Below are positions 7,395-18,570 of a stretch of 64,000 nt of DNA, piece after piece. This DNA is from an uncultured Prevotellaceae bacterium (GTDB taxonomy: Bacteria > Bacteroidota > Bacteroidia > Bacteroidales > Bacteroidaceae): NCBI GenBank assembly GCA_947176895.1, contig CAMWSK010000006.1, positions 1 through 64,000 of the forward strand. The letters run 5' to 3'. The notes beneath the pieces were generated by a model. That model was given only the letters and a program-made list of their open reading frames with translations. It was not told the DNA's origin and did not search any database. The position numbers and the translations under genes were made by a program. Numbering within the stretch: the stretch's first letter is position 1; every line of letters begins with the position of its first letter.

Positions 7395-9539
7395 ATGCTT
7401 AGAAAGGTTTGTTCCTATATTCTTGCGGCCTCTTGTGTGCTGGCCATCGCAGGTTGTGCCGATGATGTGGCCGTGGATCCCGAGGGCGTGATGCTCAACC
7501 TGGAGATTGCCGATGTCAGGGCCGGCGTTGCCACGCGTGCCGTGCCCGCCGAGCTGCCGAAGCCCGTGCAGGAGGCTTTCCGCCTGGCCATCGTCAACGA
7601 ACAGGGCCGCACCGTCTACGATGATGCCTTCGCCCCCAGCGTGGGACCCTTCGCTCCCGGCCGTTTCACGCTGAGCGTGGGCTATGGCGAGGAGGTGCTT
7701 GCCCTGGATGCTCCCTGCTATGCAGGCGAGACCTCCGCTTCCATATATAAAGGATTGGAAAACGTTATCCGCATCGATGCCCGTGTGGCCAACGCGCTGA
7801 TGAGCATCGCGTATGCCGATGCCGGGGAACTTGAAGAATATTTCGAGAGTTTCGGTGTCAGCTTCACGCTTGACGGTCGGACGGTGTCGCTCGACGGCCC
7901 CTCACCCGCGCAGAGTGCTTACTTCCCCGCCGGCAGCGTGCCCGAAATCACTTTCCATGCCGAGCGCAAGGACGGTCGCACGGTGGCCATCTCGCTTGAC
8001 CGCTCGCTGGCCTCGCGCCTGCCTCTCGAGGCCGGACGGCACGCCAAGGTGACCATCGGCGTCAGTGCCGACAAGGTGGAGATTACCAAGGTGGACGTGG
8101 AGGAGGTGACCATCGCCGAGACCATCCCGCCCTCATGGCTGCCCCGACCCCGGACCCAAGTGGTGGGCTTCGACGAAAACGGTGTGCTGCACAATGTGGA
8201 GACCCTGAAGGTGGACCAGGCGAAGATTGACTTCACCACCAGCAGCACCCTGCAGGATGTGGAACTGACCCTCGACATCCAAGACCCCGCCTACAGCCAC
8301 CTTACAGGTACGCATCTGCTCAGCGCGATGACCTCCGCGCAGCTGGAGAGCCTGCGCCTGGCAGGCATCGACCTGCCCGCCGCAGGCACCGAGGGCGGCA
8401 CCATCAACCTCACACGCTTTGCCACCAATCTGCAGACCAACGAGGGAAACACGACCACCAACACCCTCTCGCTGCGCGTGAAGGCCAACGACCGGTGGGA
8501 CACGGAATCGCCCCAAACCTACTCGATTGTGGTGGAGAAACCCGTGTTCGGTGCCCGCGTATTGCCCGGCAACATCTGGACGCGCGAGTTCACCATCAGC
8601 CCCCTTCGTGCCGAGGACGTCACGAAGGGCGACTTCGATGTGCTCAGCAAGAACATCACCTATCAAGTGCAACAAAACGGGGTGTGGATGACCCTCAGCG
8701 ATCGCACCGTGAGGAGTCTCACTCCCTCCACTGCCTACACCATCCGTGCCTGCTATCGCGGCTGCGTGTACTCCGACCCGATGACGGTGAACACCTTCCC
8801 TGTCACGCCGTTGCGGAACGGTAACTTCGATGATGAGCAATGGACCGAGGACGGTCGGGACTTCAGTGCAGGTGCCGGGCATGGACGCCGTTTCTATTTC
8901 CCAGGTTGGGCCACGTTGAATGAACTCACTGCAGATGATTGCGGTGTCACGACTTATGCTTACAACTCACGTTCCGGAACCCGTCCCACTGGAACCCACG
9001 ATAGCAGATACCTTAAGCTCAGTGATGATGCTGTCAGTGGAACGGCTCTGTGGTTGGGTACGGTCTCATGGGGTCAGGGTGGAACTACTTACAATCCCAA
9101 GCACATTACTCCGGCCGAACTCTTCCTTGGTACGCTGGATAATGTGAACCGTGATAATGACACCGCTGATAAGAATTATGGAATCACCTTCAATTCACAT
9201 CCTACGGCCATCACTTTCTTCTATAAGTATACGGCATACGGTAGTGATGGGGCTGTGGCAGAGATTGCGCTTTACAACGATGATACCCTGTTGGGCGAAG
9301 GGAAGGCCAAGTATGGCAACCAAGGCAACTGGGCGCAGCAAACGCTGGAGTTGACTTATGATCAAGATGAAAAAAAACTCGAACTCATGCCCAATAAACT
9401 GGTGGTTAAGTTCGCCTCCGGCGAGAGTACAGAAGCAGAGAGAGTGACCATTTCCACATTCCTTGGTGCGATTACTAATTGTTTCTATACCGGCTCCCAG
9501 CTTTGGCTTGATGAGATAGCCTTGGTCTACGACAAATAA
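7395..9539 (+). CDS. DUF4493 plus PCMD-domain lipoprotein (long form)
   Basis: 714 aa. Lipobox AIAGC (Cys 21); VATRAVP site about 27 residues later; DUF4493 region with FTLSVGYGEEVLALDAP and CYAGET to about residue 240. A central part (about 245-470) contains DUF4493-partner sequence (VVGFDENGVLHNVETLKVD, LTLDIQDP) and an Fn3-like stretch. A divergent PCMD domain starts near 472 (NGNFDDEQW, TAITFFYKYT, SQLWLDEIALVYDK). Base composition becomes clearly more AT-rich from about 8880 to the stop, covering the PCMD part. The next gene is 207 nt away, across an inserted inverted-repeat element. Confidence 0.7.
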   Translation: MLRKVCSYILAASCVLAIAGCADDVAVDPEGVMLNLEIADVRAGVATRAVPAELPKPVQEAFRLAIVNEQGRTVYDDAFAPSVGPFAPGRFTLSVGYGEEVLALDAPCYAGETSASIYKGLENVIRIDARVANALMSIAYADAGELEEYFESFGVSFTLDGRTVSLDGPSPAQSAYFPAGSVPEITFHAERKDGRTVAISLDRSLASRLPLEAGRHAKVTIGVSADKVEITKVDVEEVTIAETIPPSWLPRPRTQVVGFDENGVLHNVETLKVDQAKIDFTTSSTLQDVELTLDIQDPAYSHLTGTHLLSAMTSAQLESLRLAGIDLPAAGTEGGTINLTRFATNLQTNEGNTTTNTLSLRVKANDRWDTESPQTYSIVVEKPVFGARVLPGNIWTREFTISPLRAEDVTKGDFDVLSKNITYQVQQNGVWMTLSDRTVRSLTPSTAYTIRACYRGCVYSDPMTVNTFPVTPLRNGNFDDEQWTEDGRDFSAGAGHGRRFYFPGWATLNELTADDCGVTTYAYNSRSGTRPTGTHDSRYLKLSDDAVSGTALWLGTVSWGQGGTTYNPKHITPAELFLGTLDNVNRDNDTADKNYGITFNSHPTAITFFYKYTAYGSDGAVAEIALYNDDTLLGEGKAKYGNQGNWAQQTLELTYDQDEKKLELMPNKLVVKFASGESTEAERVTISTFLGAITNCFYTGSQLWLDEIALVYDK

Positions 9540-9582
9540 TGATGGAAAGAAGAGGTTGTTGCAATGCCCGTTTCACCCACAA

Positions 9583-9672
9583 TGCAGGGACGTGTCTGCG
9601 ACACGTTGAAGCCGGTAGGCCGGAATGCCGTTCATATGCAGCGGAGAACGTGTCAAAGACACTTCCCTACAT
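9583..9672. repeat. MITE-like inverted-repeat element, copy 1
   Basis: Left arm reads GCAGGGACGTGTCTGCGACA and continues CGTTGAA; the right arm (AACGTGTCAAAGACACTTCC) is its inverse with a few mismatches. Each arm also holds a small CGTGTC/GACACG hairpin. A second copy lies at 62301-62396. The element separates the sixth and seventh genes of the surface cluster. It carries no coding capacity. Confidence 0.7.
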
Positions 9673-9746
9673 CGTGGCAGCGTTCTGAATTTAAAGCTTT
9701 GAACGACCTCGTAGTAACGATAAAACATGAATATCTTTTGAAAAAC

Positions 9747-10418
9747 ATGAACAAGTTTTTTTCCATACCTCTTATCGCTTTGGCCTTTGTTTCCTGTGCG
9801 CAGACCGAAGACGTGCGGCCCGCCATGGGCACCGTGTCGGTGGCGCTGAGCAAGCAGGCGGAGAGTCCCGAGCTTATCACGCGCACCGTGGACGATGACC
9901 TGCAGGTGGACATTCTGAACAGCGAGGGCACCCTCGTGAGGCACTTCGCCGAGGGCGAGGCGCATAGCGGTATCCAAGCGTTGGAACTGGAGGCCGGCAC
10001 CTACAGCCTCGAGGCCTATACCGCCAACCACCGGACCACTTTTCCCGACACCGAGCGCGGCGAGGCCAAATACTTCGGGCGCACCGACTTCCACGTGGTG
10101 GCCGGCAGAGAGACCCGTCTGGGTCTCCGCGTCCCCATGACCAACATGGCCGTCAGCCTGCAACTGCCCGCCGACATCGCCGACCGCTTCACCGGCATCC
10201 GCTTCGCCCTTACCCGCGGCGACCGCACTCAGGAACTTTCCTCCGGTGAGACTGCCTATTTCGACCTCACCCCGGCGGCCGATCTCACCTACAGCCTCAC
10301 GATGACCAACGCCGACGGTGAAACCGGCAGCAAATCGGCAGTCCTGCCCGTCGAAAGGCAGAAGGCCGGCACGCACTATACCATCACCTACGCCATGGGG
10401 CAGCTCGGTCTGCGATAG
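9747..10418 (+). CDS. short DUF4493-family lipoprotein
   Basis: 223 aa from the ATG at 9747, where a typical lipoprotein signal peptide begins (MNKFFSIPLIALAFVSC, Cys 17); the open frame extends upstream through the repeat element but that part is not plausible. The mature part begins GTVSVALSK and has LITRTVDD, a variant of the TRA site of its neighbours, then LEAGTYSLEAYTANHRTTF, the DUF4493 second-subdomain signature and TNMAVSLQLPADIADRF. No PCMD module is present. A terminator 25 nt downstream closes the cluster. Role unknown. Confidence 0.7.
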   Translation: MNKFFSIPLIALAFVSCAQTEDVRPAMGTVSVALSKQAESPELITRTVDDDLQVDILNSEGTLVRHFAEGEAHSGIQALELEAGTYSLEAYTANHRTTFPDTERGEAKYFGRTDFHVVAGRETRLGLRVPMTNMAVSLQLPADIADRFTGIRFALTRGDRTQELSSGETAYFDLTPAADLTYSLTMTNADGETGSKSAVLPVERQKAGTHYTITYAMGQLGLR

Positions 10419-10442
10419 GCCCGTTTTACAAGTCACATTGAG

Positions 10443-10483
10443 AGGATGCGCATCTTTCCCCCGAAGGATGGCATCCTTTTTTC
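10443..10483 (+). terminator. terminator closing the DUF4493/PCMD operon
   Basis: AGGATGC at 10443-10449 pairs with GCATCCT at 10471-10477, followed by a T-run to 10482. The 21-nt interior can form a second small stem. Confidence 0.6.
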
Positions 10484-10606
10484 TTTCATCCACGGTTCCG
10501 CGCCTACATCGTGGCAGACATTCTCCTCGTCCAATAGCCCGTATATACAGATTATTCATATACCATCGCTATAAATAATATATCCGAATACTTGCAATTC
10601 ACGCTG

Positions 10607-10649
10607 AAATGGCTTATTTTTGCAGCATAAACGCAAAAACAAGCCATTT
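10607..10649. promoter_or_regulatory. parA promoter with overlapping inverted-repeat operator
   Basis: A TATTTTTG -7 box (10615-10622) with a TTG 20 nt upstream lies inside a near-perfect inverted repeat. Arms 10607-10623 (AAATGGCTTATTTTTGC) and 10633-10649 (GCAAAAACAAGCCATTT) have one mismatch in 17 and flank a 9-nt centre. The repeat spans the -7 box and the transcript start and ends 2 nt before the parA ATG. This is the layout of an autoregulated partition operon. Confidence 0.65.
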
Positions 10650-10651
10650 TT

Positions 10652-11497
10652 ATGTGCAAAATCATAGCCATCATCAACGATAAGGGAGGGGTGAGCAAGA
10701 CCACCACCACCATGAACCTGGGCACGGCCCTCTGGCTTCTGGGCTATCGCGTGCTGTTGGTGGACAGCGATAAGCAGTGCAACCTCACCGTCACCATGGA
10801 CAAGAGCAGCTATGCGCCCGGCGTCACCACGCTCTATGACTGGATGCTCGACGAGCAGATGGCTCCCCCCGTCTATGAGCGCTATCCCGGCCTCGACTAT
10901 ATCCCCTCGGGCGTGCGCATCGACGACCTCAACACCTGGCTGGCCGACAAGGTCTATCGCGAGAACTATCTGGCCATGCGGCTCGACATGCTCCGCCCCG
11001 AGTACGATTTCATCCTCATCGACTGTGCTCCCGGCTGCACCAGCATCATCAACAAGAACGCCATCGCCGCCGCCGACGGGGTCATCATTCCCGTGAGGGC
11101 CGACCTCTACAGCGTGCAGGGCAAGGATGCCGTGATCAACATCATCGAGCAAATCAACAAGATGATGGGCAAGCGCGTGGAGATGATGGGCTACCTGCTC
11201 ACCCAGTTCGAGAAGACCCGCATGGGACTTGAGGTCAAGGACTTCTTCCAGGGCGGCTCCGCACCCGTCTTCCCCGTGCCCATACGCAAGTGTGCCAAGT
11301 GCAACGAGGCTCCCAAAGACCAGATGTCGCTCTACGAGTTTGCCGCCGACAGCACTGCCGCCGACGACTATATGCGCCTGGCCGAGTATCTGACCAACCG
11401 TCTGCCGCGCAGCAAGAAATGGCTTCCCCGCGAGTGGGGCCGCAAGGCCGCGCAGGCTCATGAGGAGTTTCTGAAAAACCAGGAAGGAAACAATTAA
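10652..11497 (+). CDS. parA: ParA-family partition ATPase
   Basis: 281 aa. The deviant Walker A box is NDKGGVSKTTTT near the N-terminus (the Lys of KGG is present; the usual second Gly is Ser). Walker A' is LLVDSDKQCNL and Walker B is FILIDCAPG. It should be a dimerising ATPase that moves DNA or positions a cargo together with a DNA-binding partner. The start ATG lies just after an inverted repeat that covers the promoter. The next gene, 20 nt downstream, encodes a small likely DNA-binding partner. In Bacteroidota such pairs occur on plasmids and integrative elements as well as on chromosomes. The context here (phage-type pseudogene, repeats) favours a mobile origin, but codon use looks native. 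Confidence 0.85.
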   Translation: MCKIIAIINDKGGVSKTTTTMNLGTALWLLGYRVLLVDSDKQCNLTVTMDKSSYAPGVTTLYDWMLDEQMAPPVYERYPGLDYIPSGVRIDDLNTWLADKVYRENYLAMRLDMLRPEYDFILIDCAPGCTSIINKNAIAAADGVIIPVRADLYSVQGKDAVINIIEQINKMMGKRVEMMGYLLTQFEKTRMGLEVKDFFQGGSAPVFPVPIRKCAKCNEAPKDQMSLYEFAADSTAADDYMRLAEYLTNRLPRSKKWLPREWGRKAAQAHEEFLKNQEGNN

Positions 11498-11517
11498 CCC
11501 CCTAACACCACGCTACC

Positions 11518-11895
11518 ATGCCCAAACCCAAGAATTTCAATTCCATCGGAGACATAGAGAGAGAGATTGGCGACCGCACCCGCGGCCTCTATCAGCAGGC
11601 ATCCCAACAGATGCCCCCCATGGTCAACCCCACACCCCAGATGATGATGACGCGTGTGGTGCGCCGCAAGCCCCAGAGCATCATCCCCCGCGTCAACGGC
11701 AAGCTCCTCTTCCTGGAGGACGCGCACAACGAGGCCATCGAGAAGATACACTGGACCAGCCGCGTCGACCGTCAGGACGTTATCCGTGCGGCCATCCAGG
11801 ACTTCATCGACCGTTACTTCGACGGCGAGCGCGTCACCCCCGAGGCCGAGCAGAAAATCAAGGATTATTATGCCCGCACGCACCCCGAGTATTGA
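11518..11895 (+). CDS. ParA partner, small likely DNA-binding protein
   Basis: 125 aa. The N-terminal half is Met/Gln/Pro-rich and probably disordered. The C-terminal half, from about residue 58 (GKLLFLEDAHNEAIEKIHW) through RVDRQDVIRAAIQDFIDRYF, looks like one strand and two helices, as in ribbon-helix-helix proteins. Position 20 nt after parA and the operator-like repeat before parA fit a ParB/ParG-type centromere-binding and repressor role. It may also be related to the DUF3408 partners found after ParA in Bacteroides conjugative elements; I could not decide. A strong terminator follows. Confidence 0.55.
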   Translation: MPKPKNFNSIGDIEREIGDRTRGLYQQASQQMPPMVNPTPQMMMTRVVRRKPQSIIPRVNGKLLFLEDAHNEAIEKIHWTSRVDRQDVIRAAIQDFIDRYFDGERVTPEAEQKIKDYYARTHPEY

Positions 11896-11931
11896 GGAAA
11901 AGTTGATTAATTATATTTGTTTCTAAGTCGG

Positions 11932-11971
11932 ACGCACGCCGGCCTTGATTCCCAAGGCGGCGTGCGTTTTT
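11932..11971 (+). terminator. terminator after the parA operon
   Basis: ACGCACGCCG...CTTG (11932-11947) pairs with CAAGGCGGCGTGCGT (11953-11967) with one bulged G, followed by TTTTTC. A TATATTTG box at 11912-11919 just before it could in principle drive a very short RNA, but lacks a -33 element. Confidence 0.8.
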
Positions 11972-12147
11972 CTCGTCCATTCGTTGGGAAAAGTGTAATT
12001 TTGCCATTGGACGAACAGAATCATGTAAGGAGGCAAGAACGGACTTGAACCGGATTTCTTGGTGAGGCCTCACGGGTGAATAAGCTCTCCTCCGATTCCG
12101 AAAAAGAGCAACATAACGTATAAAAAAACACACTGCGGTGAACCTGA

Positions 12148-12208
12148 TAAAACGTGTTCATGTTTTTCAAAAAGATGAACATGTTTTGCCCGAAACATCC
12201 ACATGCTG
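12148..12208. repeat. CATG-type palindromic repeat array (3 units)
   Basis: Three imperfect units of about 20 bp, built on AACATG-N-CATGTTTTT palindromes. Related arrays are at 18571, 47281 and 55803. Confidence 0.65.
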
Positions 12209-12233
12209 TAGATTGTGATTCCGCTTTTCTTGT

Positions 12234-12241
12234 TATCTTTG
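12234..12241 (+). promoter_or_regulatory. promoter of the BRO-type pseudogene
   Basis: TATCTTTG -7 box with a TTG at 12213-12215, 18 nt upstream. The start codon of the broken gene follows 33 nt later. Confidence 0.55.
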
Positions 12242-12274
12242 TTCACGTCTTAGTAAACACGAGAGAGACATATC

Positions 12275-12477
12275 ATGGCCCAACACGATGCAATCAAACT
12301 ATTTGAAGAGAAAAAGGTGCGAACCCTGTGGGACGACAAGGAAGAAAAGGAAGAAAAGTGGTATCCACTCCATAGTGGACGTGGTGGGTGTGTTGACGGA
12401 CAGCGTTGATGGATTACAAGCGCTTGGGCTATTCGGATAATTGGATAAAACGTGACCCCACGGGCACCGCTCGGTAG
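12275..12477 (+). pseudogene. BRO-N / phage antirepressor-type gene, frameshifted remnant
   Basis: ATG at 12275 opens MAQHDAIKLFEEKKVRTLWD, the usual start of Bacteroides proteins annotated as BRO family or prophage antirepressor. After an apparent duplication (KEEKEEKWY) the frame shifts: IVDVVGVLTDSVD continues in a second frame, and YKRLGYSDNWIKRDPTG follows in a third before the stop at 12475-12477. At least two frameshifts have occurred and the rest of the protein is missing. The promoter is intact. It marks decayed mobile or phage DNA between parA and queF. Confidence 0.7.
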
Positions 12478-12506
12478 TTGCTGTCTGATGGCCTGTCGGG
12501 GTAAAA

Positions 12507-12598
12507 GAAAACGCCGCGGTGTCTTGCTTGGTTCGCCGCGGCGTTTCGTCTCATTCGCCGCGGCGTTTTCTTTAACGTGCCGCGGTGTTTTTCTTTAC
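12507..12598. repeat. CGCGG-type palindromic repeat array (4 units)
   Basis: Four units of about 22 bp, each with the core CGCCGCGGCGTTT or a one- to two-base variant. The array runs up to the queF stop codon. A second array of the same kind lies at 42071-42156, and some units mix with the CATG type (AACATCGCGGCGTTTC). Confidence 0.75.
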
Positions 12599-13059
12599 AG
12601 GTTGTGGCTGAGCATGCGGTGTTCGGCCATGGCCTCGTATTTCGTGCCGGGGCGGCCGTAGTTGGCATAGGGATAGATGCTGATGCCGCCGCGGGGGGTG
12701 AAGATGCCGGTGACCTCGATATATTTGGGATTCATCAGGCGGATGAGGTCTTTCATGATGACGTTCACGCAGTCCTCGTGGAAGTCGCCGTGGTTGCGGA
12801 AGGAGAAGAGGTAGAGCTTGAGGCTCTTGCTCTCCACCATGCGTTCGCCCGGCAGGTATTGGATGCGGATTTCCGCGAAGTCGGGCTGGCCGGTGATGGG
12901 GCAGAGGCTGGTAAATTCGGGGCAGTTGAATTGCACCCAGTAGTCGTTTTCGGGATGTTTGTTGAGGAAGGTCTCAAGCATTTCGGGGGCGTAGTCCGTG
13001 GGGTAGTTGGTGGTACGTCCCAGCTGTTGCAGCCCTTCCTGTTCGCGTGTCTGATTCAT
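12595..13059 (-). CDS. queF: NADPH-dependent 7-cyano-7-deazaguanine reductase
   Basis: 154 aa, the length of unimodular QueF. It reduces preQ0 to preQ1 in queuosine synthesis. The catalytic Cys is Cys53 in [13 protein letters not shown] with Asp60, and the substrate-binding HE pair is His94-Glu95 in GDFHEDC. The QueF NADPH motif region [15 protein letters not shown] is present. No other queuosine gene is in the window. A membrane-DUF4369 gene lies 15 nt upstream in the same direction, so the two may be co-transcribed. The 3' end runs into a CGCGG repeat array. Confidence 0.95.
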   Translation of the reverse strand: MNQTREQEGLQQLGRTTNYPTDYAPEMLETFLNKHPENDYWVQFNCPEFTSLCPITGQPDFAEIRIQYLPGERMVESKSLKLYLFSFRNHGDFHEDCVNVIMKDLIRLMNPKYIEVTGIFTPRGGISIYPYANYGRPGTKYEAMAEHRMLSHNL

Positions 13060-13074
13060 GATGTTATGATGCTG

Positions 13075-14199
13075 TTACTTGTTTTCTCGTGCTTTCCGGA
13101 TGGTTTCATCGTTGGAGCGTGCCCGCTTCAGGTACCAGTTGACGTAGGAGTTGGAGAGGAATTTCTCGGGCGCACCGTTGACCACCTCTTCCACCCGCGG
13201 GTGCAGCAGGGTGGGGTAGGGCAGTGCGGAGGTCATGATCATAAAGATGCCGGGACCCAGCGGGTTGGTGTGGTTTCGGCGTATGAAGTTGACCACCAGG
13301 TGGTCGTGTTCTTCTTGCAGGGCTCTGGCCTCTTGGGTGAGCATGCGTGCCACCTCGTCGGCGTTGTTGCCCTCGAGGATGAGCCGTGTGCCGTGGTCGG
13401 GCAGCTCGAAGAGTTGGTTGTCGAGTTGCGTCTTGCGGTGGATGAAATGGTCGAGCGAGTCGTTGAGGGGTGTCCCGCCCACCTCTTGGTCGGCCTCGTA
13501 GAGCTTGATGGTGAGCAGTCCTTCCTCGATGACGATGGGTATGATGCTGACGTCTCCCACAAACAGGTTGGCCATGACGGCGGAGTCTGCCGTGCCGCGG
13601 AAGGTGAATTTGCCGTGGGTGACGCGTGCGGAGTCGATGTCCACCAGCATGCTGTCTTCAAACACTTTCAGGGTGAGCACGCGGTCCTCCATGCCGATGA
13701 AGCTGGTGCGCCCCCTCAGCTCATAGTTCTGCACAAGGCTCTGTTCAGAGCACGATGTGGCGAGGCCCAGGGAGAGCAGGACGGCCACGAGGGGCGTGTG
13801 GCGGCGTATGTGGTCGAGGCGGAGGTTGGCATAGAGCAGGACAACGGCCCCGATGAGGCAGAAGACGAGCCACGCGTTGTGGTGGGCCCAGGGGAACCGG
13901 TATGTGGCGTGGGTCATGTCCCAGGTCATCAGCCCCATGAGCACGGCGCTTGCGGCCAGGGCCAGGGTGGCCAGCGATACTTGTGCCCTGAGGCGTTTCA
14001 CCTGCACCCTCACGTGGGAGGGCAGGGTGGTGAGGGGCCGTTCGGTGGCCTGCTGCAAAAGGGACAGCATCACCACGCCCGCGGCATAGAGGGCCGTGCC
14101 CGTCCAAGGGAGGCCTGCCAGGAACACCGCCGGTCCGGCGGGCAACAGACAGGTGCCTGCCTGCAGCAGCCTGATATGAAAGGTTCGGTTGGTCTTCAT
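13075..14199 (-). CDS. membrane domain fused to a DUF4369 domain
   Basis: 374 aa. Residues 1-130 hold about four hydrophobic segments (AGPAVFLAGLPW, ALYAAGVVMLSLL, LATLALAASAVLMGL, LVFCLIGAVVLLYA). A further hydrophobic stretch follows, LVAVLLSLGLATSC, which looks like a lipoprotein signal peptide with its Cys near residue 150. The remainder resembles DUF4369 proteins (YELRGRTSFIGMEDRVLTL, GKFTFRGTADSA), normally a free lipoprotein domain at the N-terminus of thioredoxin-like proteins. The fusion is odd; no ATG is present at the internal signal, though a GTG is. Domain roles unknown. It is followed by queF and preceded by divIC, 9 nt away. Confidence 0.6.
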   Translation of the reverse strand: MKTNRTFHIRLLQAGTCLLPAGPAVFLAGLPWTGTALYAAGVVMLSLLQQATERPLTTLPSHVRVQVKRLRAQVSLATLALAASAVLMGLMTWDMTHATYRFPWAHHNAWLVFCLIGAVVLLYANLRLDHIRRHTPLVAVLLSLGLATSCSEQSLVQNYELRGRTSFIGMEDRVLTLKVFEDSMLVDIDSARVTHGKFTFRGTADSAVMANLFVGDVSIIPIVIEEGLLTIKLYEADQEVGGTPLNDSLDHFIHRKTQLDNQLFELPDHGTRLILEGNNADEVARMLTQEARALQEEHDHLVVNFIRRNHTNPLGPGIFMIMTSALPYPTLLHPRVEEVVNGAPEKFLSNSYVNWYLKRARSNDETIRKARENK

Positions 14200-14208
14200 G
14201 GTGTGCGG

Positions 14209-14520
14209 TTAACGGTCGGGAAGTGTGTCGGCAAAGACGAAGATGTCTTCGTCGGGCCGTTTCATTTTATGTTGTTCCCGTGCTATTCTCACGGTCAGTT
14301 CGGGCAGGCTGTCCAGCTCTTCCAATGCGCGGGTGTCCGCGGCCAGCTGGCTTTTCAGTCCGGCCAGTTCGGCTTCCAGCTGCTCTATCTTCTCGGCTTT
14401 TATGCGTTGCACCAGATAGGCGTTCTCGTCCAGTGCCAGCAGATAGACGGCCATGAAGACGATGATGATGATGGTCTTGTGGCGCCAGAGAATCGAGCCG
14501 ATGCTTTTGATGATGTTCAT
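14209..14520 (-). CDS. DivIC/FtsB-type septum formation initiator
   Basis: 103 aa: a short cytoplasmic N-terminus, one membrane helix (residues about 15-32, TIIIIVFMAVYLLAL), then a periplasmic coiled coil (KAEKIEQLEAELAGLKSQL). The REQHKMKRPDEDIFVF segment after the coil is typical of Bacteroidota DivIC proteins. It should act in the divisome as the FtsB-like partner of FtsL and FtsQ. The gene is transcribed divergently from dnaX from a box at 14578-14585. Confidence 0.85.
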   Translation of the reverse strand: MNIIKSIGSILWRHKTIIIIVFMAVYLLALDENAYLVQRIKAEKIEQLEAELAGLKSQLAADTRALEELDSLPELTVRIAREQHKMKRPDEDIFVFADTLPDR

Positions 14521-14577
14521 ACGTTCTTGTCGTGCGGCTTAGGTGGGAAACTTCCCTTTATTGCATGTAGATACAGA

Positions 14578-14585
14578 CAAAGATA
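14578..14585 (-). promoter_or_regulatory. -7 box for the divIC operon
   Basis: TATCTTTG on the minus strand, 57 nt before the divIC start. It is divergent from the dnaX promoter. Confidence 0.55.
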
Positions 14586-14630
14586 GGAAAAGAAACATAG
14601 CGATACCTTGCCCGCGAACTTATTTTTTGT

Positions 14631-14638
14631 TAATTTTG
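14631..14638 (+). promoter_or_regulatory. -7 box for dnaX
   Basis: TAATTTTG on the plus strand, 31 nt before the dnaX ATG. Confidence 0.5.
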
Positions 14639-14669
14639 TGGTGCATTACCATACAACATATAAGATTTT

Positions 14670-18507
<3,838 letters not shown>

Positions 18508-18570
18508 CCCCCTTATAGCCAACACCTTATAAGACTTTTGCGCAGCCCATAAGCCAATACGGCGATAAGA

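Noticed and set aside
11912-11919. TATATTTG promoter box just before the parA-operon terminator
   Set aside because: No -33 element and only a few dozen bases before the terminator; probably chance in an AT-rich stretch.
12021-12090. tRNA-like sequence on the minus strand (GGAGGAG... with GGTTCAAGTCC ... TTGCCTCC)
   Set aside because: The T-arm-like segment and matching ends suggest a tRNA or attachment-site remnant, but the T stem does not pair, there is no anticodon arm and the acceptor has mismatches. Too weak to annotate.
12577-14586. A 669-codon plus-strand frame across queF and divIC
   Set aside because: Antisense shadow of three genes with recognisable products; no promoter or family.
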